NCBI GenBank assembly: GCA_034509495.1
Contig: CM067508.1
Span: forward strand, 32,719,071-32,783,070
Direction of reading: 5' to 3'
DNA from: Acestrorhynchus altus
Lineage: Eukaryota > Chordata > Actinopteri > Characiformes > Acestrorhynchidae
Length of the DNA: 64,000 nucleotides
Part shown: piece by piece, positions 32,480-43,764 of the stretch
Layout of the letters: the number at the start of each line of letters is the position of its first letter
Position numbering within the stretch: the first letter of the stretch is position 1
Program-made: the position numbers and the translations under genes
Notes under the pieces: model-generated
Database searches by the model: none
Seen by the model: the letters and a program-made list of their open reading frames with translations, nothing else
Told to the model about the DNA's origin: nothing

Positions 32480-32960
32480 ACACAAGTTAAAAAAGGAAAT
32501 CTATACAGAAAGTTTCCAGTGCTGTGAGAAACCAGCATGTTTCTCAAGGGCAATTAAAAAGATCAATTCCAGCTCCGGCACAGGGCGACTCCTTCTCATT
32601 AAATTAAAACTAATGCCAACATCATGCTGTACAACACCATTTATTTAGTGTGCCATTGATTTTAGCAGTGCAGTTAAGGATTCATTAGGCTTGTGTTCGG
32701 TGCATATCTACCTCCACCGAGGCCCTCGCTGCCACCTGGCTCCGAGAACAGTCACTGGCACTCACACAACTGAAACTTAATGCTGGCAAGCCGGAGTGTG
32801 ATTACGCTCTCTCACTCTCTCGCTCCCTTTCACTCGATCGACCATAAACCTCTACACCTCCAGGTTCAGCCTTCTCTGGCTGAGTACAAAAAAGTGCTGG
32901 AGTCTGAAACAGACAAAAGTGCAGCTGTTCTGCACTGCTTTTACACCAACCTGCCTACTT
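32480..32960. promoter_or_regulatory. Candidate conserved non-coding block
   Basis: High-complexity stretch with several homeodomain-type cores (CAATTAAAAAG, CATTAAATTAAAACTAATGC, GGATTCATTAGGC) and GC-richer islands. No family repeat is seen. Overlapping plus frames (32334-32648, 32780-32968) show no domain. The regulatory reading is inferred from texture only. Confidence 0.28.
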
Positions 32961-33189
32961 TCTTATAACGATCTTGAAGTGAACTCTGCTTAGATCATAC
33001 ACACAGAGTACCCTTATGTTTGCACAATGATATGATTCTAATAAGTGTTCTTATTATAATGATTTTACAGCTTTGTTGTAAAGAAGCCGAAGCTGACTTT
33101 TATTAGATGTCCTTTGAGTAGATCATTTTAACTTTCTCCAGTAAAGCTGGAGGAACAGTTACAGCGTGAAAATGTGAGAAGAGTCTCAG

Positions 33190-33622
33190 AACCATGACTG
33201 GCCACAAGAAACTGGACTCCAAGGTGGGAGTCTATTTTTCCAATAGATTTGATCAGTCACCTGCCCCTCACCCCACACAGACATCCATGCTGAACCCTCA
33301 CTCTGGTGCACTACCTGCACTATGTGCAATACCCCCTCCTACAGGACCCTCTTCTCATACACTATTATCTATATTGTATATTGTAATATAGTCTCTATAT
33401 TATATATTCTATATATTTTGAATTTTTTAGTGTTTGGTGTGCCTCTTACTAAATTATTTTGTTTTTAATTTATCTATAACTAAATTATTATTTTTATCTA
33501 TCTTTCTACTTCTGTACTGTACTGTACTACGTCTGTACTGATGCTGAATCCCATGCTGATACTGGAACCTTAATTTCCCTGAAGGAACCCTCCCAAGGGA
33601 TCAATAAAGTTCTATTCTATTC
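33190..33622 (+). mobile_element. LINE 3' UTR with (TTCTA)n tail
   Basis: Typical LINE 3' UTR phrases occur: CTGCACTATGTGCAATACCC, AATTTCCCTGAAGGAACCCT, and GGGATCAATAAAGTTCTATT ending in a short TTCTA repeat at 33609-33622. It stands just upstream of RT sequence of the same strand, so it belongs to a different insertion from the following coding fragment. Confidence 0.75.
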
Positions 33623-34470
33623 TTCTGCATGCTGCCCTCCCCACTTCTCAACAGCTCTCAGCTCACTGCCACCACCCACTGGTTCTGCTGGCAGCTCCAA
33701 TCTGCCATTCACACACTCCAAAATCCAACCCCCTGCTCCAGCCTGTCCTTCACAATGGCCCAGGTGAGGAATGAGCTAAAGAACATCAAGATGAGAAAGG
33801 CTGTAGGTCCAGATGACATCAGTACCAGGTTCCTCAAGTCTTGTGCAGATCAGCTCTGCGGGGACGTTGAGCACATGTTCCTTGACATAGCACCATTCCT
33901 ATTCACTGCTGACTTCATGTACAGCTCTCCTACTTGTTACCTGGAGAAGTTCTCTGATGACTCTGCAATCGCTGGTCTCATAAATAACGAGGAGAACAGT
34001 GAGTAAAGATAATTGATTCAGGACTTTGTGGACTGGTGTCTGCTGAACCACCTCAAGAAAAATGAGAGAAAGACCAAAGAACTGGTGATGGATTTCCACA
34101 GGTGCACACAAACACCTCCATCAGTGAACATCCAGGGAATGGACACTGAGAGAGTGGACTCTTACAAGTATCTGGGAGTTAATTTAAACACCAAACTGGA
34201 CTGGTCAGTTAACACCAATGCACTTTACAGAAGAGGCCAGAGCAGACTCCACCTACTAGGAAACTGAGGTCATTTGGAGTGCAGGGAGCACTCCTGAGGA
34301 CCATCTCTTATGGAGTTGTCTGCTAGGGTGGCAGTATTTCGACAGCAGACAGGAAGAGACTGAACAAACTGATTAAGAAGGATGAGTTCTGTCCTGGAAA
34401 GCCCCTTACACTCAATGCAGGTGGTGGGAGACACAAGGATGTTAGCCAAGCTGACGACCAAAACATGGAC
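33623..34470 (+). mobile_element. Rex1-like (CR1/jockey group) LINE fragment with FSDD box
   Basis: The plus strand encodes MAQVRNELKNIKMRKAVGPD (early RT motif with KA-GPD), FLKSCADQLC, then jumps to a catalytic FSDD box in LEKFSDDSAIAGLI (about 33950-33980). It continues with FVDWCLLNHLKKNERKTKEL, SYKYLGVNLNTKLDWSVNTN and LYRRGQSRL. FSDD in place of FADD/YADD is characteristic, from memory, of one Rex1-like fish lineage. Most of the RT palm before FSDD is deleted, and a stop after EENSE breaks the frame. The C-terminus continues, degraded, to about 34460. Confidence 0.85.
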
Positions 34471-34506
34471 AAATTCATAGAAATATTTAAATTCTCTTAA
34501 TATTTA

Positions 34507-34895
34507 CATCTCAATTTTACTGTTGTGCTGCCCCAAGAAATCTGAACATTGGAGGCATGGACTCCACATAACCTCTGATGGTATCCTGTTATCTTGTGCA
34601 CCAAGTCATTGTGAGGTGGGATCTGCATGGATTGAGACTCATGTGCCCATTACCATGTTGTCCCTGGTCATTCTTTCTAGGAGTGCTTTTGGTAGGTATT
34701 GGCTATTGCATGATTTTCTGACCTAGTTGTCTAGACATCACAATTTGGCCCTTGTGTCAAAGTGTCTCATATTCCTGCCCTTGCAAATCTTTCCTGTTTT
34801 CAGGACCTTTTGGGTGATTGCTCTGTAAATGAAGATACTCAACAATTTTCACTTCAGTCAGTAGTGTTAATGTAATATCATGGTTGATCAGTGAT
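34507..34895 (-). mobile_element. Tc1/mariner internal-deletion derivative
   Basis: The plus strand holds phrases antisense to a Tc1-like transposase: GTGAGGTGGGATCTGCATGG, CTGACCTAGTTGTCTAGACA, and TCACAATTTGGCCCTTGTGT, ending with ATATCATGGTTGATCAGTG at the putative terminal region. The phrases come from opposite ends of the consensus and are only about 100 bases apart here, so most of the transposase is deleted. Not capable of coding. Confidence 0.68.
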
Positions 34896-35636
34896 TTTAC
34901 AAACACTTAAAAAGCAATTTCCATATATTTTATTCACCAGAGATTTTTCGGTCTCTCTGTCAGGAAGTGCTGTCTCCTTTCTCTCTCGCTGAACAGAACA
35001 AAATACAACTGTTTTATTCTACATCAAATGAAGTTTGGATGAATAATTGATTAAATGTGAGCAATGCTGCCATAGTGCACTCCAGGATGAGGTACCATGA
35101 AATGTGTCATCTCTCGAGAAGACTAGCACCCCGGTGAAAAGAAATGAAGCCTGTCATGTCGAGGACTCATGTCCACCTCTTCAGACTGCAAATTAATAAT
35201 GACTGTCATGACAAGCCTCAGAGTTCCACACCTGAAGATTCAAACGTAGAAATCAAGCCAGAGTGCACACATAAGCATCCAGCAGGTACGGTGTTGAACA
35301 TATAGTACTTCTGACCTCTTTATTCTAAATTATAATGAAAGCAGGATAAGGACGTGCGATTCCAGTGAAATGCTCATTCAATATCACAGTTGAAAATATT
35401 ACTGATGCACATTCATCAGAGGATGCAATTTGCATCTTAACTTCAAAAGCAGGACATCAACATGCTCCAAACTGAAGCGGGGAATTGGATCCATTAGCAG
35501 TGCTCCCTAGAACCATTCAGACTGCATTCTGCATTGATAATGAACTTTTTGCTCGACTTTCCGTTTAAAATAAACACATCTTAAAAGCTCACCTTTTACC
35601 AAATAGCTCTGTATAGAAACAAAAAGTGAGACTCAG
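34896..35636. other. Unique DNA
   Basis: No gene or repeat family is recognised in this complex, moderately AT-rich stretch. Confidence 0.45.
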
Positions 35637-35765
35637 TCAATCAAAATGTACTTGTATTGCACTTTTTACAACTGGTCACAAAGCAGTTTTCAAAAATTAA
35701 AAGGTGAAAAACTCATGATATTAGGCTCACAGGGGGGGAATCCTCCTCCTCTGGTCAAATACTCA
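35637..35765 (-). mobile_element. L2/SINE-type 3' end fragment
   Basis: Reverse-complemented: TTTGACCAGAGGAGGAGGAT, AAAACTGCTTTGTGACCAGT, and TGTAAAAAGTGCAATACAAG, ending ACATTTTGATTGA. These are the classic fish LINE/SINE 3' terminal landmarks (CTGCTTTGTGACA, AAAAGCGCTATACAA) with mutations. Confidence 0.75.
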
Positions 35766-36179
35766 TGCATAATTACATAGACTAAGACTAGAAAAGCCAT
35801 AGCAAGGTCTCAAATCCCCCGAGGACACACTGCCCCTGAAGAATGAAAATTAGATAAGTAATTAAATTAGGAGACAAAAACATCCACTGCTCTATTGAAC
35901 TGGGTTGATGTGTTGTGCTGAAACAAACATATTGGGTCGGTTTAATTGTACACAGCCTTCACTGAATTCCCTTCCATTGTCTCTGTAACCAAAACCTGAT
36001 TACTGATAACAGTGGAAGAAGGTGATAATTATGAACTTCATTCTCCTCCCTTTCATGACTACTGAGGCGGTTAGATTAGAGTTTAGCCATTTCTTTGCTT
36101 TAACTCTTAGAACCCAAGATCTGCACTTTGCGGGCAGTTACGTGTCCTTTTTTTTATCAGAGTAACTACAGACCATGGA
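35766..36179. other. Unique DNA
   Basis: No gene or repeat is recognised. Confidence 0.5.
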
Positions 36180-36400
36180 GGTCACATCATTGTGCGGTGA
36201 ATTATCATCACGTAATTCAGCTGAGAAAACAGCTAAAATCAGGAGCACGGTGTTCAAATATCAGAATAAAAATCATGAGAAGAGATAATAATGATTCATA
36301 CACAAATAACAAAAATAATAAAGGATATTTTGGTTGTTTTTTATTTTCTTGAACCTCTGTCAGCTATTTTGAAGAGCATATTATGATAAATGTCCTTTAG
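36180..36400 (+). repeat. Dispersed repeat family, copy F (middle part)
   Basis: Landmarks include GTGTTCAAATATCAGAATAA, AGAAGAGATAATAATGATTC, CAAATAACAAAAATAATAAA, GGATATTTTGGTTG and AACCTCTGTCA. The 5' GC-box part and the 3' end are missing. Confidence 0.68.
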
Positions 36401-36744
36401 CTATTCACAGATATGTGTCTTTCTATCGGGGCGGCTTTTGTTTTTCCCTGTTGATGTCTTCTACAATTTATCTACCTCACATCCTACAGGTGCAGCTGGT
36501 TGCAGGAGCATGAGCAGTTTGGCAGCTTTTAGAGAAGTGGGTGTGGCTTACCAGATAAAATGTCTGTGCAGTATTTTGTTAGATAATTAATGTTTCCTGG
36601 GTGTTTTTCTTTTAGGTTGGGGTTAATTAAAGGGTTTTATTGATTTTCTATTAGTGCTGTCTGTTGTCACCTTCCTGGTAAGTTCTATTTATGTTCAATT
36701 GACTTTGTTTTGGTTATTTTTATTAAAAAAAAAAAGCTCTGCAT
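36401..36744. other. Unique DNA
   Basis: No gene or repeat is recognised; a short A-run precedes the LINE fragment. Confidence 0.45.
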
Positions 36745-37620
36745 TGTTTAGGTTCCTGAAATGTGCATCAATGTGAAGAAGATAAAGAAAATGATTGGAC
36801 TTCATGAACGGCAGACAACCACCCGCCCCCTGCACATCAGAGGATCTGCGATGGAAGTGGTCTCCAGTTTCACGTACTTGGGTGTGCACCTGAGTAACAC
36901 CCTCACCTGGGGCAACAGCACTTCCAGTCTGATCAGGAAGGCACATCAGTGTATCTACTTCCTCAGGCAGTTGAGGAGTGCAGGACTCGGGAGCTCAGTC
37001 CTCGTCTCCTTTTACAGATGTCTGGTGAAGGGCATTGTGTGCTCCAACATCAATGTGTAGCTTGGAAGCTGTTCTACTGCAGAGAGGAAACCTCTGCAGA
37101 GGGTGGTGAAGGCTGCTAAGAGGACAGACACACTTTTTGCCCTGCTCCCCTCAGGCAGGAAGTTGTGGACCATTAAGTGTAGAACCACCAGACTGAGGAG
37201 CAGCTTCTTGCCTGAAGCTGTAAGACTCTTAAATTCAAAGTAGACAAACCACTACAATGACACTTTAACTGGACACTCGATCCATGCAGCTGTTTCCTTT
37301 CTCTTCACTCATAAACTGCTATATTAATGCAACTGTGATTCATGTTACTGCACATGATTTATTATTATTACTATTATTTATTCTTATTGTATTTTTTGTT
37401 GTATTTCCTGAACAATTATCTCTTGTTTTTTTATTTAATTGTAATTTGTGTTTTATTGTTATTGCTTTTTGCGTGTAACTGGGACTTTGACGTTAAGCTA
37501 CCCTCACTTTTGTCTTGTTTGTGTGCTTTGTTGCTTTCCATATTGATCCCAGCTCACCATATTACCATCATGGTTATGTGCCGCTCTTTTGGGTGGCGTC
37601 TGTAACATTACATTTCACAA
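36745..37620 (+). mobile_element. CR1/jockey-group LINE C-terminal fragment and 3' UTR
   Basis: A 99-codon plus frame (36761-37060) reads MCINVKKIKKMIGLHERQTT, then EVVSSFTYLGVHLSNTLTWG, LIRKAHQCIYFLRQLRSAGL and LVSFYRCLVKGIV. It then breaks by deletion and frameshift. Downstream AERKPLQRVVKAAKRT-like, LLPSGRKLW-like and FLPEAVRLLNSK-like remnants run to about 37245. The T-rich rest to 37620 is 3' UTR. The catalytic box is upstream of the truncation and absent. Confidence 0.85.
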
Positions 37621-37679
37621 GACAAATTTATGTTGCCGGTTGTCTCCTTTAAATACTTTTCAAATATTTCAGTGATTAA

Positions 37680-38000
37680 AAATCAAACTATGGACTTCCT
37701 GCACAATTAGCCTCGGATGAAAAAGGTTATGAAAGTGATTCACCCCAGTTTCAATAAAAACTGAGACAGTTTCTATAATTATTCCAAAATTTCATTTGGG
37801 GATCTCAGCAGTCATTCATCTGAGACATTAGTTCGGATTAGCAGGATCAAATAAACAACCGCCAAGTCTCAAGCCTGCCATGGACACCACTGGAACTCCA
37901 GAGTCAGTGTCTAAAATCAATTTTACATTAGCATGGACTGAGTGGCTGCTTGCTGAACAAAAACAAGCATGGTGAGTGATTGTGTTCTGTTCTCTGTATT
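37680..38000. promoter_or_regulatory. Candidate conserved non-coding block
   Basis: Unrepetitive, balanced composition, with TTCGGATTAGCAGG and TTTACATTAGCATGG cores. No frame or repeat is seen. Low-confidence enhancer candidate by texture. Confidence 0.2.
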
Positions 38001-39771
38001 TGTGCACTGGAACACGTTATCAAACAAATCAATCGCCATTTGACTGTGAAAGTAGATTAAATCATACTACTGTAAATTCTGTGTCACAGTTTTACAAAAC
38101 AGTCATGAAATTGCTGGCAGAGTAGTCAGATCTAATAATCTAACAATTTGTTGATTTCTAAAGCTGAAAACCCCTGCTTCCATCAAATAAACATGATGGT
38201 ATATTTTCCTAACAGCTGCACTGTATTCATAAAATATCCTGGGGGGACTCCACAGACGTTTCTCCACAGGAAGGGGTCCCTGACTGGAAGTATTTTAAGA
38301 AACCCTGTTTTAAATTGTTCTTGGTAATTGGCATCAGTCCAAATAATGATTTTTAGCATCTTCTATTTTTCTGAAGGTGAACGACTACTTAGTATTCTAG
38401 TCTGATCGCTGCTGTTTATAAATTATTATGCTTTGCTGTATAATTAATAGTGCAAGATCATTTATAAGCAGAGTGTGGTGGCAAAACACTTACTGCAATT
38501 AAAAGAACAGAAAGGAAATCTTTTGTGTGTTTTCATATAAATTTAAATATATTTTATATAAATTATCTAAAATATGTTTCCTTTGTTGTGTGTTTTTTGG
38601 TAATAGCATCAATGCTACCTCAGGACTGAACATATCTCTTAGTTACTAGTTTAGTTTTGGAAAAAAAGGATCCAAATTCAAGCCTAACATTGCTCAATTC
38701 TTATGCTCATAAAATAATGAAACATAGAAGCACTAGAACCAGACCAGCACAGACCAGTGTTATTTAGAATAGCAGCAGAGGACTAACATCCACTTAGTGT
38801 TGAAATTGTTAAATTGCAAAGACAGGCAGAACCATGGACGTGAGATGACGATGTCTACATGTAGGAGACCCCAGATTTTTACCCAGGTCATTTTCTAAAA
38901 AGCACGCTGGTTAAACACTTCTGTTACACACGCCTTTCCATGTGTAATTTATCAGCAGCACTACAGCATGTCCACCTTAACCAGTACAGATTGCAGCAGT
39001 TCCATTTGTCTCCATTCATTACCTCCCTCCCCGGGGCAGCTGCCTAGTCCATCGCTTCTTCAGTCTTTTTTTACAGAACCACTGTCACTCTGCTCATTGT
39101 TAGTTTTAACTGAATGTCCTTTACTTGCTCTTAAATGATCTGCATTAAAGAAAATGTGGCATGAACGTACGTACTGGCACACGGCACAATTTCAAACCAA
39201 CTGATGTTTTTAAACTGGTTCTAATGTTTGTCCAAGATTGGACAGACAGGAGCAGGATTTGTGAATATGCGGTGATAAATTTGGTAAATGAACTGGCTTA
39301 GTTTGTAGGGCTAAAGGAGATCTGAGTAGAAGAGAACGCTCTCTGAAACATTACGATGAAATTGGAGTTTCTATTTTAGGTCACAGGACAAGAGCTTCTG
39401 CCACTAATAGGACCCCATTTCCACTCGAATGGTTCTTAATGAATTTTCTGACACAGGGGGAATAATTGAATTCCACTCGTGCAAAACATGAGCAGGGAAG
39501 CGTTCCATCACTGAGCCTGTTGCAGAGCTCTCATTTAAAGTGGGAACCTTTTTTAAATGAACACCTGAAATTTTGTGTATTATATGCAGTGTGTTTCATT
39601 TTATATTTACATTTTATATTTACACTCGCTGTTCATAAATACACACTATAAGCTTTGAATATTTATATGGGATATGAGCCACTACCACCATGCACCAGGT
39701 GGTTTGTTCTGACCAGGAGAGTTTGTATGTTTTGAAAGTAACATTATGATCCTGATACAGCCTTCAAGTAA

Positions 39772-39773
<2 letters not shown>
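38001..39773. other. Unique DNA, no gene seen
   Basis: About 1.8 kb without recognised repeats, RNAs or frames above about 60 codons. Confidence 0.5.

Positions 39774-39836
<63 letters not shown>
39774..39836 (+). repeat. (GT)n microsatellite
   Basis: About 31 uninterrupted GT units. Confidence 0.98.
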
Positions 39837-39837
<1 letters not shown>

Positions 39838-39971
39838 TTACTGTCTTTAATCTGCATAAAAATACATTAACATTTAGAGAGAGAATATAAGTATGTTCAC
39901 TCATATTCATACCCAATTGTCACTCTGGGACAAAGAAGTCCCAGTTTGATGGCTGAGATTCAGCATTTTGC

Positions 39972-39979
39972 ATTTGCAT
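39972..39979 (+). promoter_or_regulatory. POU octamer ATTTGCAT
   Basis: Perfect octamer motif. Several chance copies are expected in a 64-kb AT-rich window, and others occur at 7851, 42017 and 46518. Confidence 0.35.
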
Positions 39980-40016
39980 AAGAGGCCACCTCCCCTACGT
40001 TCCTTGCCGTTAAACT

Positions 40017-40042
40017 GGGCGGGTGGGGAGGAGGGTGGGGGG
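40017..40042 (+). other. G-quadruplex motif
   Basis: Five G-tracts of three or more separated by loops of 1-4 bases: GGG, GGG, GGGG, GGG, GGGGGG. It fits the canonical G3N1-7 pattern. Confidence 0.7.
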
Positions 40043-40083
40043 TGTTAACTGATTGGCAGACATCAGTGCACTGCATTGTCTAA

Positions 40084-40096
40084 AGTGCAAAGGTCA
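40084..40096 (+). promoter_or_regulatory. DR1 nuclear-receptor-type site
   Basis: AGTGCA-A-AGGTCA is a direct repeat of hexamers with one-base spacing. It has one perfect half-site and one with mismatches, resembling HNF4/COUP-TF/RXR sites. Function is unproven. Confidence 0.35.
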
Positions 40097-40480
40097 AAGC
40101 CAGCAGAAATGAATGAAATAGCACTGATTTTATATCTGATATTTGCACATGATGAATATTTATCAATTGAAACGACAGCTTTGATATTCATTGCATACAT
40201 TATTCTGATTAAACTAGTGTTCGTTATAATATTTCTTCATAACAGTCCATCAAGATCCAGAGTAAAAAAAACAAAACAAAAAAAAACACCAATCAATGGA
40301 TTGATTGAACACATAACTTATCCCACAGCTCTCATTTTTCACTCAGATTTAGCCTGCATCCTATCAATTTGTCTGCAGTGTGTGGTTTGACACTGAAATA
40401 TATAATATATGAAATATTGATGGCCAAAGCATAGCAGGCTGCCAGGGCAGGGGAGAAAGGTTGAGTCTTTCATCTGGCAG

Positions 40481-40844
40481 GCACAAAGCGAGCTATCTTT
40501 TAGTTAAGTCTTTGTTGCTCCCCACTAAATCAATATTCGTTGACATTTTTAGTGAGGGCTGGGCTAGTGGGAGGGGGTGAGCCATGTGGCACTGGCACAA
40601 AAGCTGTGCTATTGATGGGCATGGCATGACCATTAGCTTAACTCTGAATCCTGTGGTGATATAAGGGAGGGGGGAGCCACCATGGAGGGTCCCATTTAGG
40701 CAGGTCCCTTCTGGGAGCCATAATGAGCAGTCAACCAAGCTAACACGTACCAGAATGTTTATATAGTGAGTGGCCAATTTCATAGGTCTTCAATTTACAA
40801 TCAGTGGCCATTTCTAATCTAGTATGTATACTTTACTTCACTGA
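40481..40844. other. Unique DNA
   Basis: No gene is recognised. Two related phrases, AGTGGCCAATTTCATA (near 40771) and CAGTGGCCATTTCTAA (near 40802), lie about 30 bases apart. Confidence 0.45.
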
Positions 40845-40964
40845 GGTCTGCATTAGGAACACTTGCAGATCTCATTTGTGCAGTTGTCTGATCAGCCAAT
40901 TGTGTGAAAGCAGTGTACTGGCCGAAATCAAGATGGATTTGTGCATTATGTGAATGCCAGCAGT
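40845..40964 (+). mobile_element. Possible terminal fragment of a second Tc1-like element
   Basis: CATTAGGAACACTTGCAGAT and GTCTGATCAGCCAATTGTGT resemble, from memory, the 5' end of another Tc1-type fish transposon that begins TTAGGTACACCT and continues CTAATCAGCCAATC. It is short and divergent. Confidence 0.4.
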
Positions 40965-41550
40965 TTCAGACATCCCCACAGCATGATGCTACACTGGGCA
41001 GGGGTGCTGCCACCACCATGCTTTACTGTAGGAACATTAACGACAAGGTGATGAGCAGTGCCTGGTTTACTCCAGATATGATGCTTTACATTAGTCCAAA
41101 ATGTTCAATCTTTTTGTTTCTCAGGGTCTGAGGATTCTTTAGGTGCCTTTTGACAATCTCTAGATGGGCTGTCATGTGCCTTTTACTGAGGATTGGCTTC
41201 CATCTGGCCACTCTACCAGACAGGCATGATTAGTGGGTTGTCCTTCTGGAAGGTTCTCCTCTCTCCACAGACCAACGTAGGAGCTCTGTCAGAGTGACAA
41301 GTGTGTCTTTCCAAATCATGTCCAATCAACTGAATTTACTACAAGTGTCCAATCAAGGTATAGAAACATCTGAAGGATGATCAGTGGAAACAAGATGCAC
41401 CTGAGCTCAATTTTAAGTGTCATGGAAAAGGCTGTGAATAATTATGTATATGTTATATTTTCTGTTTTTATTTTTTTAAATAAAAGTCATTGTAGGGTAT
41501 TGTGTAGAATTTAGAGGGACCAAAATGGAATCATTTTTATGTACTTTTAT
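40965..41550 (-). mobile_element. Tc1/mariner element, internally deleted
   Basis: The plus strand is antisense to the transposase. Minus-strand translation gives KHGGGS...IMLWGC, the conserved Tc1 motif, here split by six extra codons (TPAQCS or equivalent). Other landmarks are TGCCTGGTTTACTCCAGATA, GGGCTGTCATGTGCCTTTTA and TTCTGGAAGGTTCTCCTCTC. Sequence then jumps at about 41300 to the untranslated end (TTTCCAAATCATGTCCAATC, GTGGAAACAAGATGCACCTG, GTCATGGAAAAGGCTGTGAA). The whole N-terminal half of the transposase is thus deleted. The copy has stops and is inactive. Confidence 0.88.
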
Positions 41551-41989
41551 CAATAAGTTGTTTCAATGTTAACTATAGTAAAGTGTTTGTTCATTTCAGT
41601 GAAATGAATTCCAGTTTTCATTTCTTATTTAACAATCAAATGAAGAATTGTGAAGTATCATATACTGTCACCATAAAAATCCCATAAAAATCCCATAAAA
41701 ATCCCATGCTGTCGCAGCCATACAGAATACCCACGAGCCACAATATCTGTGAGGTGGTGGTCCTTTCTGATGCTGAATGAGGTAAACCATGCAAATTGCA
41801 TAACATGAGCATTTGTTATTGTCACTGTGATTAATTATTTTATCGTGATTCTGAGAGTATTGTGGACACATTCGTACAGCCCAGCTATTTTAATTACCTC
41901 TGCATAATTGAATGTATTGCAATAAACCTGGCATTATTTGCATATTTTGTTTGTGTGTTTTATCTCTGGAAAAACTGAAGCTGAGAGGA
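41551..41989. other. Unique DNA with an 11-bp tandem repeat
   Basis: CCCATAAAAAT repeats about three and a half times at 41671-41707. Otherwise nothing is recognised. Confidence 0.6.
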
Positions 41990-42490
41990 AATAGGCTAGC
42001 AGGAGCTCCAAGCACAATGCAAATGATAATGCAGGTTTATTAGCTGGGAACTTTAGTAGAATCCTCCAGTAAAATGTGCCTTTTCAGTTTCTGAACCTGA
42101 GCCAGGTTTTTCCAAACACGCTCTGATCATTATGTCTGCAATTAAAATGCACTGGGTCATGAAGGTTGCCCCAGTGTAGACTGCTGAGACAACAAAACCC
42201 AGTTCGGCACCTCTCTGATGTCAAATTTCCATAATTATGAACCATGAAAATCAAATTACACGATCCAGTCAGGAGGAGAATAATTACTCCAAAACAAAAA
42301 AGCCTTGCTCTTATCCCGAGACTGACAATGTATAGAAGGGTATTAAAGGAGCGAAAAAACCTTAGACACGTGTGCAAGCTGACTGCAGACAATGATGATA
42401 CTACAGGGTACAATCCCAGGCGACAACCATGTCTGCAGCTTTTCATCCTCTGTGCTGATGAGAGACAGAGAAAGAGGGATAGAGAGAGAG

Positions 42491-42527
<37 letters not shown>

Positions 42528-42900
42528 CAATGTGACTTGTGAATTGGAATATTGATCTTGTCTTAAGCGAGAAAATTATCTTTGCCATGCAATGTGTGTT
42601 CCCTAGGCAAGCAGTGGGATCGAAGTCCAGACTGAAGAGTCAGCGAGAAGCCCCCCTGGGAGTGTCCATGCTTCAGTAGGTACTATAAAATAATGAGGGG
42701 ATTTTGAGTGGACTGAATTAATAATTGAAGAGCTCTTCCTGTCAAAGCCCTCGTGGGTCAGAAGAACTTTATTAACATGTTACACTGCCAGTGTCAGGGG
42801 CTGGGTGCTTCTCGGCAGACTGAAAGGCCAGTCCAGCCCTGAGGCAGTGATGTGTGAGGCTCCGCTCACACTCATTGACCCCTTTATACAGAGATCTAGC
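41990..42900. promoter_or_regulatory. Candidate conserved non-coding block
   Basis: High-complexity sequence with an octamer ATGCAAAT (42017-42024), GGTTTATTAGCTGG, TCCATAATTATGAACC and GAGAATAATTACTCC (the last a near-palindrome with an AATAATTA core near 42280). It is interrupted by a GA-rich array at 42461-42522. Open frames on both strands are by-products of low stop density and the array. Enhancer function is inference only. Confidence 0.28.
42461..42522 (+). repeat. (GA)n-rich array with GGGATA interruptions
   Basis: GA dinucleotides interrupted by AGAGAGGGAT units, then about 13 perfect GA units. Confidence 0.95.
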
Positions 42901-43588
42901 TGACAATCCACTTACAGCAATTGCAGGAGATCACTTTAGCCCCCTTGCCCTTCACATACACACATTCACACTTTCATTACTGTGATCTTATTTCTATTGG
43001 ATCTTAAAATCATCTGTGAAAGCACTGAATACCATGTTTCTCAGAGTCCTGAAAGTACAGACATCCACTACTGGCCTTTGATGTAAAAATGGAATGATAC
43101 TACGGTTCTTCACACTCACATAAACACTGCAATGAAATGATCTTTAAGGAACCTTTCTTGCATGTTGGCTCCATTTTAAAATGACATTTATATTTATTTA
43201 TTAGAGCGGACTATATGATATATCATATATAGGTTCATATATATTGTAACTAAGTAACATTATAAGTCCATGTGTCTTTTTTTAGTTATTATTAAATCTT
43301 TAAATATTGTTTATTTTAATTTTTTCACACTTCTACAGCAGTTATATGTAACTTAAACAGGCTAAGGATTCTAAATAGTTTAAATTCAGCTGAATATATA
43401 ATCCACATCTCAATTTAAGTATATAAATGTACATAGTTAATTCATTAAATAGACAAATATGCAGTCGTTTATCGTTTATCGTTTATCATCTCGCCAAGTG
43501 CCAATGGTTTATTTCTGCATTAGTATATAAATGGACACTGTAGCACTCAACTACCAAGACTGAGGTCATGCAGTTAACAAAAATAAAG
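42901..43588. other. AT-rich unique DNA
   Basis: Contains TATATGATATATCATATATA at 43211-43230, a nearly perfect AT-rich palindrome, and a tandem CGTTTATCGTTTATC at 43467. No gene seen. Confidence 0.5.
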
Positions 43589-43607
43589 ATATATATATAT
43601 ATATATA
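43589..43607. repeat. (AT)n microsatellite
   Basis: About nine AT units. Confidence 0.93.
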
Positions 43608-43764
43608 CATCAAAATAATGGTTGCCCCCAGAAGGAATCAACTAACTGTAATAGTGTTGTGCCAGTAATAGTCACTCAGAATGGCAGTGTCCCAGTGAAT
43701 CTTCTGTCACCAGGCCTTCTTTACCTGCAAAAGTAAAAGTGTGTACAGCTTTGGGCCCATGAGA

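Larger units (their letters stand above)
39960..40480. promoter_or_regulatory. Candidate regulatory block with octamer, G4 motif and DR1
   Basis: Within 125 bases the plus strand carries a perfect POU octamer ATTTGCAT (39972-39979), a five-tract G-quadruplex motif (40017-40042) and a DR1-type nuclear-receptor site (40084-40096). High-complexity AT-rich sequence continues to about 40480, ending near TTTCATCTGGCAGGCACAAA. No repeat family is recognised. Single sites of this kind occur by chance; the clustering is what makes it a candidate. Confidence 0.3.

Noticed and set aside
34463..34510. Ninth copy of the dispersed repeat (AAATATTTAAATTCTCTT phrase)
   Set aside because: Only about 40 AT-rich bases resemble the copy A tail; too short and low in complexity to call.
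42084..42530. 148-codon minus ORF starting with serine-leucine repeats
   Set aside because: The N-terminal region is translated from the GA-rich array; the rest has no recognisable domain.
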